Of a stretch of 64,000 nt of DNA, positions 41,723 to 52,100 are shown one piece after another. The stretch covers positions 124,001 through 188,000 of the forward strand of contig NZ_JANCTC010000009.1 of assembly GCF_024297145.1 (NCBI RefSeq). The letters run 5' to 3'. The position numbers and the translations under genes were made by a program. This stretch comes from Mesorhizobium sp. LMG 17147 (GTDB taxonomy: Bacteria; Pseudomonadota; Alphaproteobacteria; Rhizobiales; Rhizobiaceae). How positions within the stretch are numbered: the first letter of the stretch is position 1; each line of letters starts with the position of its first letter. A model generated the notes under the pieces. It was not told where the DNA came from, did no database searches, and was given only the letters and a program-made list of their open reading frames with translations.

Positions 41723-42313
41723 ATGCGTAGGTCGAGTTTTAGTAAAATTGTAGCGATTGCCGCACCGCTGGCGCTTTCGGCCTGCGCGACGCCGCCCAAC
41801 CACATCAACGATGTGTGTGCCGTTTTCGACCAGAATGACGGCTGGTTCGACAATTGGCAGGCGGCGGCACAACGCACCGAGCAGAAGTACGGTGTGCCGG
41901 TCCCCGTGCTGATGGCGACGGTGCGCAAGGAGTCCGGCTTCAAGAGCAATGCCAGGCCGCCGCGCACCAAGCTGCTGGGCTTCATTCCCTGGAAACATAT
42001 CTCCAGCGCCACCGGCTTCTCGCAGGCGCTCGACGGGACCTGGGCGCAATACCAGAACGAGACCGGCAGCTGGGCGGCGCGCCGCACCCGGTTTGCCGAT
42101 GCCGTCGATTTTGTCGGCTGGTATCATTCCAAGACCGCCGACACGCTCGGCGTCGCCCGCAACGACACATACAATCTGTATCTCGCCTACTATCTCGGCT
42201 GGAATGCCTACAAGCGCGGCAGTCGCGGCGACGCCGACGTGCAGCGCTATGCGCACGCCACGGAGCAGATGGCGCAGGACTACGCCGCGCAGCTACGGCA
42301 ATGCGCGCCCTAG
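41723..42313 (+). CDS. Lysozyme-fold (SLT-like) lipoprotein
   Basis: A 196-residue lipoprotein: signal peptide with lipobox LSAC (Cys21). The mature part has a soluble lytic transglycosylase-like core with the presumed catalytic Glu70 in VRKESGFKS, followed by ATGFSQALDGTWAQYQ and YNLYLAYYLGWNAYKRG. It probably cuts peptidoglycan from the inner face of the outer membrane. ATG 41723 is chosen for the signal peptide; the open frame upstream is not homologous. It stands alone, convergent with the ABC ATPase gene. Confidence 0.83.
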   Translation: MRRSSFSKIVAIAAPLALSACATPPNHINDVCAVFDQNDGWFDNWQAAAQRTEQKYGVPVPVLMATVRKESGFKSNARPPRTKLLGFIPWKHISSATGFSQALDGTWAQYQNETGSWAARRTRFADAVDFVGWYHSKTADTLGVARNDTYNLYLAYYLGWNAYKRGSRGDADVQRYAHATEQMAQDYAAQLRQCAP

Positions 42314-42327
42314 CCTACTAACGGCTC

Positions 42328-44751
42328 TCAGCCGCCCTTGGGTTTGCGCGGCTTGCGCGTGGCGTCCTCGGCCTGGCGGCCGTCGCCGACAGTCGGCGGC
42401 ATGATTGGTGCCACCGCGCTGTCGTCAGAGCTTGAGATGCCGCCGGTCTCTGAAACCTCGTCGCGGACCTCGTGACGGCGGGCTTTGGCGACCGCTTCTC
42501 CATTCTCCGCTGCCTGGCTCTCGGCATCGGCTTCCGCGCTGCCGGTCTTGCCGTGTGGACGCTTGGGCGGATCGCCGGCAAAGCCCGGACCAGTACCGTG
42601 CGGCGCATCGTCCGGCACGCCCTCATTCGCCGCGTGCTCCTTGTCGAATTTGATCACCGGCTCCATTTTCGCCAGCACGTCGTCGGCCAACCAGCACAGG
42701 CTCATATGGCCGTCACCGAGATGTTTGACCGGCGGCACCTTGGTTTCGCAAAGATTGTCCGGCACCAGCTTCTTATAGCCGCAGCGCGTCTGGAACGGAC
42801 AGCCCGAGGGCGGGTTCATCGCCGACGGAATGTCGCCTTCAAGCACGATGTGCCTCTTCACCACGCTGGTGTCGGCGATCGGGATCGCCGACAGCAGCGC
42901 CTCCGTGTAGGGGTGATAGGGCGGCGAAAAGATCTGGTCGGTCGTGCCTTGCTCGACGATATAGCCGAGATACATGACGACGACGCGGTCGGCGATGTAG
43001 CGCACCACCGACAGATCGTGGCTGATGAACAGCATCGTCGTCTTGTTCTTACGCTGGATATCCATCAGCAGCTCGGTCACCGCCGCTTGCACTGACACAT
43101 CCAATGCCGAGACCGGCTCGTCGGCCACCACCACCTTGGCGTCGCCTGCAAAAGCCCGCGCCACGCCGATGCGCTGTTTCTGACCACCTGAAAGCTGGCG
43201 CGGCTTGCGCGACTCGAACGCCCTTGGCAGCTTCACCAGGTCAAGCAATTCCAGCATCCGCTTGCGGCGGTCGGCCACCGTGTTGCCGACATTGAACTTT
43301 TCCAGCGTACGGATGATCTGCGAACCGACCGAATGGCTCGGATTGAGCGTGTCGAACGGATTTTGGAACACCATCTGGATCGATGACACCGTGTCGACGC
43401 TGCGCTTCTCGATCCCGGTCGACTGGATCTCCTTGTTGCCGAGCTTAACGCGGCCGGAGCTCGCCGTTTCGAGGCCGAGCAGCACCTTGGCCAGGGTCGA
43501 TTTTCCGCAGCCGGATTCGCCGACGATAGCGACGGTCTCGGATTCGCGGGCCATGAACGAGATCGTCTCATTGGCCTTGACGACGCGGCCCTCGCTCGAG
43601 CCGAACACTTCGCTGCCGCCGACCTTGTAATACTTCCTGAGGTCTTCGATCTGGAGCACCGGCGCACCGGGCACCACCCGCTCGTTGACCTTCTTGGCGC
43701 CGGGCGGCAGCGCCTCCCAGTCGATCTCGTTGAAGCGCACGCAGCGCGAGAAATGCCCGTCATGGCCTTCGACCGCGATCATCGGAATTTCGGCGGCGTT
43801 GCAGACACCCTCGACGAAATGGTGGCAGCGCGGGCCGAAATTGCAGCCCTTCGGCCGCTCGTGCGGCAGCGGCAACTGCCCCGGGATCGAGATCAGCGGC
43901 CGCGAATTCTTGTCGGCGCCGGGCAGCGGGATCGAGCGGAACAGGCCTTGCGTGTAGGGATGGCGCATCCGGTCGAAGACGTCCTTGATCTTGCCGGTCT
44001 CCACCGCTTCGCCCGAATACATCACCGTAATGCGGTCGCAGGTCTCCAGGATCAGCCCGAGATTGTGCGACACGAAGATCATCGAGGTGCCGAACTTCTC
44101 GCCTAGCCCCTTGACCAGGTCGACGATGCCGGCTTCCACCGTCACGTCGAGCGCTGTCGTCGGCTCGTCGAGCAGGAGCAGCGCCGGCTTCGACAGCAGC
44201 GCCATGGCAATGACGATGCGCTGCTGCTGGCCGCCCGAAAGCTGGTGCGGATAGGAACGCATCATGCGTTCGGGATCCGGCAGCCTCACCGCGCGCACCA
44301 TTTCCAAGGCGCGTCTATAAGCTTCGTCCTTCGATACCTTGTCGTGGATCAGTGGCACTTCCATCAGCTGCTGGCCGACCTTCATTGCCGGGTTCAGACT
44401 GGCCATCGGCTCCTGGTAGATCATCGCGATCTTGTTGCCGCGGATGGCGCGCAGTTCCTCGTCGGACAGTTCTCCCATGTCCTTGCCCTGGAACTTGATC
44501 TTTCCGCCGACGATCTTTCCGATGTTGGAGAGGTCGCGCATGATGCCGAGCGACACGGTCGACTTGCCGCAACCGGATTCGCCGACAATGCCCATTGCCT
44601 CGCCGGGCATGACCGTGCAGGAAAAATCCATGACCGCCGGGATCTCGCCCTTACGGGTGAAGAAGGAGATCGACAGGTTCTCGATCTCGATGATCGGCTC
44701 ATTGGTCGGCCCACTGGTCGGCTTGGCGGGATTTCGAACTGCCTCATTCAT
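42328..44751 (-). CDS. Dipeptide/oligopeptide ABC transporter, fused double ATPase with long C-terminal tail
   Basis: An 807-residue fusion of two DppD/DppF-type ATPases. Each half has Walker A GESGCGKST and its own signature (LSGGQQQRIVIAMALL; LSGGQKQRIGVARAF) plus an oligopeptide-type C-terminal extension with a cysteine cluster (GCNFGPRCHHFVEGVC; GCPFQTRCGYKKLVPDNLC). About the last 100 residues are a polar, probably disordered tail (GTGPGFAGDPPKRPHGKTGS to RKPRKPKGG) not typical of the family. It is the last gene of the operon binding protein, permease, permease, ATPase. ATG 44751 follows GGAGCGACCC. Confidence 0.9.
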   Translation of the reverse strand: MNEAVRNPAKPTSGPTNEPIIEIENLSISFFTRKGEIPAVMDFSCTVMPGEAMGIVGESGCGKSTVSLGIMRDLSNIGKIVGGKIKFQGKDMGELSDEELRAIRGNKIAMIYQEPMASLNPAMKVGQQLMEVPLIHDKVSKDEAYRRALEMVRAVRLPDPERMMRSYPHQLSGGQQQRIVIAMALLSKPALLLLDEPTTALDVTVEAGIVDLVKGLGEKFGTSMIFVSHNLGLILETCDRITVMYSGEAVETGKIKDVFDRMRHPYTQGLFRSIPLPGADKNSRPLISIPGQLPLPHERPKGCNFGPRCHHFVEGVCNAAEIPMIAVEGHDGHFSRCVRFNEIDWEALPPGAKKVNERVVPGAPVLQIEDLRKYYKVGGSEVFGSSEGRVVKANETISFMARESETVAIVGESGCGKSTLAKVLLGLETASSGRVKLGNKEIQSTGIEKRSVDTVSSIQMVFQNPFDTLNPSHSVGSQIIRTLEKFNVGNTVADRRKRMLELLDLVKLPRAFESRKPRQLSGGQKQRIGVARAFAGDAKVVVADEPVSALDVSVQAAVTELLMDIQRKNKTTMLFISHDLSVVRYIADRVVVMYLGYIVEQGTTDQIFSPPYHPYTEALLSAIPIADTSVVKRHIVLEGDIPSAMNPPSGCPFQTRCGYKKLVPDNLCETKVPPVKHLGDGHMSLCWLADDVLAKMEPVIKFDKEHAANEGVPDDAPHGTGPGFAGDPPKRPHGKTGSAEADAESQAAENGEAVAKARRHEVRDEVSETGGISSSDDSAVAPIMPPTVGDGRQAEDATRKPRKPKGG

Positions 44752-44807
44752 GGGTCGCTCCAATCCTTGTTCTTCAGGCACGTCGGACCGAACCCGGCAT
44801 CGGCTTT

Positions 44808-44855
44808 CCCGGCGTCAATCTTTCCCGGCATCAATCTTTCCCGGCATCAATCTTT
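44808..44855. repeat. Three tandem 16-bp repeats at the end of the permease gene
   Basis: The unit CCCGGCRTCAATCTTT occurs three times in a row (44808-44823, 44824-44839, 44840-44855). The third copy contains the permease stop codon and its last codons, so the unit was copied out of the gene end into the spacer. Confidence 0.85.
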
Positions 44856-46004
44856 CATAGACTGTTCGCGCAGCGAATCCGCCAGGAGGTTGAGGCCGAG
44901 CACGAACGACATCAACGCGATCGTCGGCGGCAGCGCCGGGTGGATGAAGGAGCGCAGCAGCCGGCTTGCATCCTTGATCGCCGTGCCCCAGTCCGGGCTT
45001 TCCGGCGCCAGTCCCAGCCCGAAATAGCCGAGCGTGCCGAGCAGGATCGTAGTGTAGCCGATGCGCAGGCAGGCGTCGACGATCAGCGGCCCGCGCGCAT
45101 TGGGCAATATCTCCCACAGCATGATGTACCAGGGCGATTCACCGCGCGTCTGCGCCGCCGCAACATAGTCACGCGTTTTGATGTCCATGACCAGGCCGCG
45201 CACGATGCGGAACACGCCCGGGCTGGAGGCGAACACCACCGCCACGAAGATGTTGAGCTGGTTGGGATCGATGTGGATGATCTTGAACGGATCGGCATCG
45301 AAGACCAGGCCGGCATAGATCCAGCCGCCAAGTACCAACGTCAGGCCAAGCAGGATATAGAGGCGGTCGGGACGGTTCTTGTAGCGCGTCCAGAACAGCA
45401 CACTGAAGAAGATGATCGGAAACAGGAAGAACAGCCCTGCCATCGCGTAGGGGATCGGCGTGTCCATGATGCCCGGCGTCACCAGCAGGTAGAACAGCAA
45501 GATCACCGGGAAGGCCAGCACAAGGTTTGCGAGGAAGGACAGCACCGTATCGATCCTGCCGCCATAATAGCCGGCCGGCAGGCCGAGCGTAATACCGACC
45601 ATCAGCGCAAAACCGGTCGCCGCCGGCGCGATGATCAGCACGATCTGGCTGCCATAGACCATGCGGGAGAACACGTCGCGGGCGAGCTTGTCGCCGCCGA
45701 AATAGTATACAAGTTTCGACGCCGGCTCGATCGCGCCCGGCAGCGCGTCCTTCATGATCGGCACCTGGGCAAGCGGATCGAAGGGCGAGATGGTCGACGC
45801 GAAGATCGCCGTAAACAGCCAGAACAGGCAGATGCCGACGCCGACGATGCCGACGCCGCTGTCGAAAAGCTGGCCGTAAAGGCCTAGTTTCTTCTTGTAG
45901 CCGAAGCTCGCTCCCATCACCAGGGCAAGAGCGATCCAGACCGGCCAGAAGCGGGCAAGCACGCCGAGTACGACGTTGAGGGCGCTGAGATATTCGACCT
46001 GCAT
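44847..46004 (-). CDS. Dipeptide-type ABC transporter permease (DppC-like)
   Basis: A 385-residue permease, longer than the usual ~300. It has an N-terminal helix pair (VWIALALVMGASF, VGIVGVGICLFWLFTAIFA) and the BPD_transp_1 domain with the ATPase-contact region DYVAAAQTRGESPWYIMLWE. An extra block around LFFLFPIIFFSVLFWTRYKN and ILLGLTLVLGGWIYAG adds two helices between the canonical ones. It forms the channel with the DppB-like permease 12 bases upstream. Confidence 0.88.
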   Translation of the reverse strand: MQVEYLSALNVVLGVLARFWPVWIALALVMGASFGYKKKLGLYGQLFDSGVGIVGVGICLFWLFTAIFASTISPFDPLAQVPIMKDALPGAIEPASKLVYYFGGDKLARDVFSRMVYGSQIVLIIAPAATGFALMVGITLGLPAGYYGGRIDTVLSFLANLVLAFPVILLFYLLVTPGIMDTPIPYAMAGLFFLFPIIFFSVLFWTRYKNRPDRLYILLGLTLVLGGWIYAGLVFDADPFKIIHIDPNQLNIFVAVVFASSPGVFRIVRGLVMDIKTRDYVAAAQTRGESPWYIMLWEILPNARGPLIVDACLRIGYTTILLGTLGYFGLGLAPESPDWGTAIKDASRLLRSFIHPALPPTIALMSFVLGLNLLADSLREQSMKD

Positions 46005-46016
46005 CCGCCCGGTCTC

Positions 46017-47051
46017 CTATTGAACTCTGATGCGCGGATTGAGGAACGCGTAGCCGACATCGGAGATGAGCTGTGTGATCAGGACGATAAACACCGAGAC
46101 CAGCGAGCAGCCGAGCAGAAGATCGATGTCGTTGTTGCCGGCAGCCTCGACCAGCGTGTAGCCGAAACCCTGGTAGCGGAACATCACCTCGACGATAACG
46201 ACACCGGTGAGCAGCCAGGGAAACTGCAGCATGATGACCGTGAACGGTGCGATCAGCGCGTTGCGCAGAGCGTGCTTTATCACCACGCTGCCGAAGGAGA
46301 GGCCCTTCAGCCGGGCGGTTCGGATATATTGCTGTGTCATCACCTCCACCATCGAGGCGCGGGTCATGCGGGCGATGTAGCCGATGCCGTAGATCGCCAG
46401 CGTCATTACCGGCAAGGTGAAATTATAGAAGGTGATGCCCTGGCTGGCCGAGGCCGCCGAACCGTTCAGCACGCCGAGCCAGGAGGCGAAGATCACGGTG
46501 AAGATGACGCCCGAAACGTATTCGGGCGTCGCCGTCGAGGCGATCGAAGCCACCGACAATGTACGGTCGGTGCGTGAGCCCTCGCGCATGCCGGCGAGAA
46601 TGCCGACCAAAAGCGAGATCGGCACCATTACGGCCAGCACGCAGAGCATCAGGATGCCGGTGGCGCTGAGCGCCGGAAAGAGTTTCGAAGCGACCGTCGT
46701 CTTGAACTTGGTCGAGCATCCGAAATCGCCTTGCAGGATGCCGGAGAATGTCGGCACGACCGGATCGTTGCAGAAGGAGAAACGCTGTGCGGGCTTGCCG
46801 GTCGCCGGGTCGGTCACCGGCTGCTTTGGCATGATGCCCAGCCATTGGCCGTAGCGGACAAAGAAATTCTGCCGATAGCCATGGTTGACCAGCCAGGCCT
46901 CAAGCTGCTCGGCGGATGTGTGCATTTCGGTTTGGCTGATCGCGAGCTTCTTCAGATTGGGCCCGAGATTGACCAGGAAAAAGACGATCATCGTCAGGCA
47001 CAGCATCGTCAATGCCATGGTGCCGAGACGCCTGATAACGAAAGAAAGCAT
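46017..47051 (-). CDS. Dipeptide-type ABC transporter permease (DppB-like)
   Basis: A 344-residue permease with the DppB-type start MLSFVIRRLGTMALTMLCLT, a first periplasmic domain of about 100 residues, then the BPD_transp_1 domain with QQYIRTARLKGLSFGSVVIK. ATG 47051 has AGGGGACC upstream; the open frame extends further through a hairpin region without support. It follows the binding-protein gene after a 222-base spacer with a perfect 12-bp hairpin that probably limits read-through. Confidence 0.88.
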   Translation of the reverse strand: MLSFVIRRLGTMALTMLCLTMIVFFLVNLGPNLKKLAISQTEMHTSAEQLEAWLVNHGYRQNFFVRYGQWLGIMPKQPVTDPATGKPAQRFSFCNDPVVPTFSGILQGDFGCSTKFKTTVASKLFPALSATGILMLCVLAVMVPISLLVGILAGMREGSRTDRTLSVASIASTATPEYVSGVIFTVIFASWLGVLNGSAASASQGITFYNFTLPVMTLAIYGIGYIARMTRASMVEVMTQQYIRTARLKGLSFGSVVIKHALRNALIAPFTVIMLQFPWLLTGVVIVEVMFRYQGFGYTLVEAAGNNDIDLLLGCSLVSVFIVLITQLISDVGYAFLNPRIRVQ

Positions 47052-47235
47052 GGCGGTCCCCTGCCGGTCGGGTTGGGGGTTGGAACCGGTTTGCAAGCCG
47101 TGCCCTGCCGCCAGCGGCAGAACAAGCCTCCAGACCAGTCCCAGATGCAATACCCTTTTTATTGCAGACCCCGGCCGAAGAGTCCGCAACTTTTTGCTGC
47201 GCCGACTTCCGGTCCAAGGACCATGCAAAGAGCGA

Positions 47236-47262
47236 CGGAAAGGGGCGAGACGCCCCTTTCCG
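47236..47262 (-). promoter_or_regulatory. Perfect 12-bp hairpin between binding-protein and permease genes
   Basis: CGGAAAGGGGCG-AGA-CGCCCCTTTCCG lies 11 bases past the binding-protein stop. There is no T run, so it is likelier to stabilise the 3' end of the upstream mRNA or to attenuate than to terminate fully, a common arrangement in ABC operons. Confidence 0.65.
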
Positions 47263-47273
47263 GATCGTCCGGG

Positions 47274-48926
47274 TCAGGCCTGGTCGAGCCAGACCTTGCC
47301 GTAGTCGCGCTCAAAGGTCGGGTGCATCTTGTAGTTCTGCACCGCCTTGACCGAATGGCTGTAGAGCTTGCGCCAATAAGGCTGGATGATAATGCCGGAA
47401 TCCTGCAGGATCTGCTCGATGTCCTTCATCATTTCCTTGCGCTTGGCGGCGTCGGCGACTGCGAGCGCAGCATTGAGCTTGGCATCCCACTCCGGATTCG
47501 ACCACGCCGTCTCGTTCCAGGCTTCACCTGTGCGATAGCCGATCGCCAGAACCTGGACGCCGAGCGGCCGCATGTTCCAGTTGGTCATCGACAGCGGATA
47601 TTTCGTCCAGTCGTTCCAGAAGGTCGAACCCGGCAGCACCGTACGCTTCACTTTGATGCCGGCGTCGCGCATCTGCGCGGCGATCGCATCGCCTGTATTC
47701 TTGTGCCAGTCCTCGTCGACCGTGATCAGCTCGTGCTCGAAATCGGCCTGGCCGGCTTCCGCCATCAGCGCCTTCGCCTTGGCCGGGTCGCGAGCAATCT
47801 TCGGCAGTTCGTAGTATTCCGGATGGATCGGGGCGACATGGTGGTTTTCGGCAACCGTGCCGGCATTGCCGTAGCCGAGCTGGAGGACGACATTGTTGTC
47901 GACCGCGAGCTGCAGGGCGTTGCGAACCTTCTGGTCGCCATAAGGCTTATTGGTCACATTGGTGCGGCAGACGATCGTCGAGGCGGTGACGATCTCCGAC
48001 TTCACCAGGTCCATGCCGTCGAGGATCGACACATAGTCGGCCGACGTCTCGAAATTGGTGTGCACCTCGCCTGCTTCGAAGGCGCTGACCATGGCTGCCG
48101 GATCGGTGCCGTAGTCGATGAATTCGATGCCGTCGAGGAAGACCTCGCCGTCCCACCACTTGTTGTCTTCGCGGCGCTTGTAGACCACTTTCTGGCCGAC
48201 ATCGTAGGAGACCAGCTCGAACGGCCCAGTGCCGATCGGGCAGGACTTGAAATCGCCGCCTTTTTCATCGAACGTCTTGTGGACGATGAGGCCGGGATAG
48301 TCGCACACGTTGGGAATGAGGGCGATATCCGGCTTGCTGAGCGTCAGCTTGATCGTGTGGTCGTCGACCTTGGTCACTGCGCTCTCATCCAGCTTGTCGT
48401 CCTTGACCAGCGAACCGAGGCGACCCGGCATGGAATTGCCTTCGGCCTTCTTGTCGGCCCAACGCTTGAGGTTGAAGATGACGTCGTCTGCGGTGAACGG
48501 ATCGCCGTTGTTCCAGGTGACGCCTTTGCGCACATGCAGCGTGTATTCGGTAGCGTCGTCATTCACGTCCCAGCTCTCCAGCAGATAGGGGCGGAATGTG
48601 TATTCGGTGGTATATTTGACCAGCGGCTCGAGCGCCTGGCGCTCGGCATTGGCGATTTCCGACCAGTCGGCCTTGCGCGGATCCTTCGGATCCTTGATCC
48701 ATTGCGCGACCTTCAACACGCCGCCTTTCTTGCCCTGGACCTCTTCCGCCTTGGCCGGCGTCGGGTCTGCAAGGCCAAGCATGCCATAGGCCATCGCCGT
48801 CGAGGCGCCGAAGACGCTGGCGAGAGCCAGAAATTCGCGACGATCCATCTTGCCTGCCTTGGCGTCTTCGGCCATGGCCAGGATGTGATCGGGAACGCGG
48901 TCGCCGTTACTCTTGTAGATCGTCAT
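47274..48926 (-). CDS. Dipeptide-type ABC transporter substrate-binding protein
   Basis: A 550-residue SBP_bac_5 protein. The export signal is unusual: about 26 polar residues precede MDRREFLALASVFGASTAMA, a twin-arginine-like motif. The mature protein has the family stretch LRPYLLESWDVNDDATEYTL-like region, VRKGVTWNNGDPFTADDVIF and NKWWDGEVFLDGIEF. It captures peptides or similar solutes for the two permeases and double ATPase that follow. It is the first gene of the operon. The substrate cannot be read from sequence. Confidence 0.88.
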   Translation of the reverse strand: MTIYKSNGDRVPDHILAMAEDAKAGKMDRREFLALASVFGASTAMAYGMLGLADPTPAKAEEVQGKKGGVLKVAQWIKDPKDPRKADWSEIANAERQALEPLVKYTTEYTFRPYLLESWDVNDDATEYTLHVRKGVTWNNGDPFTADDVIFNLKRWADKKAEGNSMPGRLGSLVKDDKLDESAVTKVDDHTIKLTLSKPDIALIPNVCDYPGLIVHKTFDEKGGDFKSCPIGTGPFELVSYDVGQKVVYKRREDNKWWDGEVFLDGIEFIDYGTDPAAMVSAFEAGEVHTNFETSADYVSILDGMDLVKSEIVTASTIVCRTNVTNKPYGDQKVRNALQLAVDNNVVLQLGYGNAGTVAENHHVAPIHPEYYELPKIARDPAKAKALMAEAGQADFEHELITVDEDWHKNTGDAIAAQMRDAGIKVKRTVLPGSTFWNDWTKYPLSMTNWNMRPLGVQVLAIGYRTGEAWNETAWSNPEWDAKLNAALAVADAAKRKEMMKDIEQILQDSGIIIQPYWRKLYSHSVKAVQNYKMHPTFERDYGKVWLDQA

Positions 48927-49187
48927 GACTAACTCCCATTGTTGGCTTTCTGCCTTTTAACATTCCGCATCCGCGCCATGATGTCAAAGACGGCACGGAT
49001 TGGGAACATGCCAAGGAATGTGCAACTTTGGAAGCAGGCCGGTTCGCGCGATAACGACAGTCTTGGCGCAAATTTGCTAGTGCGCCAGGGATTTCGCCCG
49101 AAATCTCCACGGGCAATTAAACCGGGACATTTGCTGCTGCGCCGCTCGTTCTTCGGGCAACCAGTTGTTCTGCGCGAACGGCCGGTT

Positions 49188-52100
49188 TCAATATTCCCGT
49201 TCGTAGAAAACACCGCCTTTGGCTTCGCCGGCGTCGGTTGCCTCGCCACGCAGCTTGACGCCGCGCCCAACGTCGAGATCGACGGTTGCCTTGCCCGAGC
49301 CCGGCCTGTCGCCCTTCTGGATCGTCACGTAGGTGCGGTCGTTGAGATACTTGCCCGCCGAGACGGCGGTGCCGCCCTCTTCGTCGGTGATCACGTCGAG
49401 GTCGTCGACGCCGATCGCGCTGCGCAGGTTCTGCAGCAGGGAGGTCGAGCCGCCGACGCCGGCCAGTTGTCCGGCAGCCTCGGCAAGCTGAGCGATCTGC
49501 AGCGGCGACAGGTTCGACATCGAACGGCCGAAGATCAGCTGCGCCAGCACCTCGTCCTCCGGCAGCGCCGGTACCGAGGAGAAGGTGAATTTCGGGTTGG
49601 TCGCCTCGCCCGACACCACGATGGTCACGGTGGCGCTGGTCGTCTTCGATTGCGCCGTGAGGTTGAGGTAGGGCACCAGAGAGCCGGAAAAGCCGACCGT
49701 GCCTTCGGTGAAGGTCAGCCGTTTGGCAAGGATCGTCAGCCGCCCTCGCCGCAAGGTGAAGGTGCCGACCGCCTGGGGTGACGATGCCGGGCCTGTCAGC
49801 CGCAGCGAACCGCCGAGCTCGGCGTCGACGCCCCTGCCCTGGATGAAGATCTGGCTCGGCGCATTGACCGTGACGTCGAGATTGAGGCCGCTGCCGCCGC
49901 CACCGCTGCTTGCAGCGGCCGGGCGCAACGCCTTGTCCTGCGCACGCACGGCGGCCGGCGCATTCTTGTGCTTTACGTTGAGCTCGGCCAGCGAGCCGGG
50001 CAGCTTTTCGGGTACGGTGATGACGGTCTTGGCCAGGTTGACGGTACCGGAAATCACCGGCGCGGAGGTGAGCGGCCCCTTAACGGTCAGGTCGCCGCCA
50101 AGATTGGCGGTGACTACCTTGCCGTCGGTATAGCGGCCGTCGACGAGCTTGATCGACAGATCGGCCGGAAAACCCTTAGCCGGATCGATGCCGACGGTGC
50201 CGCTGGCCGAAAGGCTGCCGCGCGTCGACAGCGTGCCGGTCAGTCGATTGATCCTTGCCACGCCGCCACCGACGGCGACATCGGCAGTGATATCGTTGAT
50301 CGCAAGCCCCGAACGCGCGTCGAGAAGGCGGGCGCCTGACGTGCGGACCGTGCCTGAGATCACCGGCGACGTTGCCGGGCCGCGTACCTGTATATCGACG
50401 TCGGCCGTGCCGCTCAAGGACAAGCCTTGCGCGGCGAGTGTCCTGGTGAGGAAGGCGAACGGCACCTTGCCGGAAAAGTTGAGATCAAGGGTGGGCGCGC
50501 CTGATGTCGTCATCGTGCCGCCGCCCTTGAGGCCGAGGCCGGCGGCATCGCTCATGTTGGCGTCAAAGGTCAGTCTGTTGCCCGAATAGGTACCTGAGGA
50601 TGAAACGCCCATGGCGCCGAAGCCTGCACCACGGGTCTGCGACGTCTGAACGCCTGCTGCATCGATCTTGAAGGCAACGGCCGGATTGGCCGGCGCACCC
50701 GTCACCTTCACCGTGCCCGAGATGGAACCGGCGGCATCGAGGCCCGGCGAAAAACCGTTGGCTATCGAGATCGGGACTCGGGCCAGCGTCGCGTTGAGGT
50801 CGAGCGCCTGCCCAGCTTTGCCCGTGACCGTCGCCGTGCCGCCGCCGAGGTTGAGCACCAGCCTGTCGAAGCTGGGCACTCCATTGGCGATGTTGATGGT
50901 CGAGGCCTGGGCGATAGCCGCCTTGATGCCGCGGATGGTCGCCTCGCCGGAGGCAAGTTCGACCGTCGTCGTGCCCTTGACCGCCTTGACCCGCCCACCG
51001 GCTTTCAGCGGAATATCCTTGACAGTGGCGCCACCGGAAAAACCGGTCCATTCGCCGTCGCGCTTCAGATCGACGTCGACGCCACGGATAACCGTGCCGC
51101 CAGAGGTGACGCTGTCGGCACGAATTTTTCCCGAGATCACTGGTGCCGCCAGATAGTTGGCGATCAGCGCATCGATGGTCACGGCCTTGGCCGAGACATC
51201 GCCGCGCGAGATCGAGCCCGTCATCGCCTTGACGGCGACCTGCGGCACGGCGCCCGCCTTGGAGAAGGCGATAGTGCCGCGCACATCGCCATCGGCCTTT
51301 TCCAGTGCCAGGGCAGCAAGCGGACCGATATCGGGCAGGTCAAGTGCCACCGTGCCGACCGGGACGAAGGCATCGTCAAGCGCCAGGTCGCCGGAAATAC
51401 GGTTCTTGCCCAGCGACAGCAAAAGCCCATTGATGGCGCGTTTGCCGTCGGATGTCGCCAGCACGGCGCTGCCCTGCAGCGGTTGACCCGCGACGTTTCC
51501 GGTGAGTTGCACATTCGCAGCCGGGTTGGCGGCATCAGCCTTGCCTGTGGCAGTAAGCTTCAGGCCAGTGATCTCGCGCGCCGCGACCGAAAGCCTGTCG
51601 CTGTTGACAGTCAGCGACAGATCCGGCGCGGTACTGGCGCCTTGCGCATTCAGCGCGAAAGAGATGGCGCCTTTGGCGTCCTTGGATACCAGCGAGACGT
51701 CGCCCAGCGCGCCTTTGACGTCGGCGCTGAGCTTGTTGTCGGCAAGGCTCGCCTGCCCGTCTGCCGTCAGCGAACCGGACGACAGCCTGACGGCGTTGGC
51801 GGTGACATTGCCGTTGGCGTCCCGCTTCAGCGCGGCACTGAGTTGGGTTCGCTCGGCGAGCACGCCACGTATCGCCGCCGGCAGCGCCGCCGAGGCGGCG
51901 TCCGCCTTGAGATTTAGATCGATGGCGCCGTCGGCCAGCGAGACCCGCCCGTTGAAGGCGCTGTTCAACGCGTCGCTGGTCACGGTGCCGCTATCCATGA
52001 TGACAGCGTCGGCGGCAAGGCTGCCGGCGAGTTTGGCAGTGACCTTGCCGGCGATCAGCGGTGCGACGGTCGGATTGTCAAGGCCGATTTTTTCGGCGGT

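Noticed and set aside
46731..48932. A 733-codon plus-strand frame opposite the peptide-binding protein
   Set aside because: Fully antisense to a clear SBP_bac_5 gene; no motif or ribosome site.
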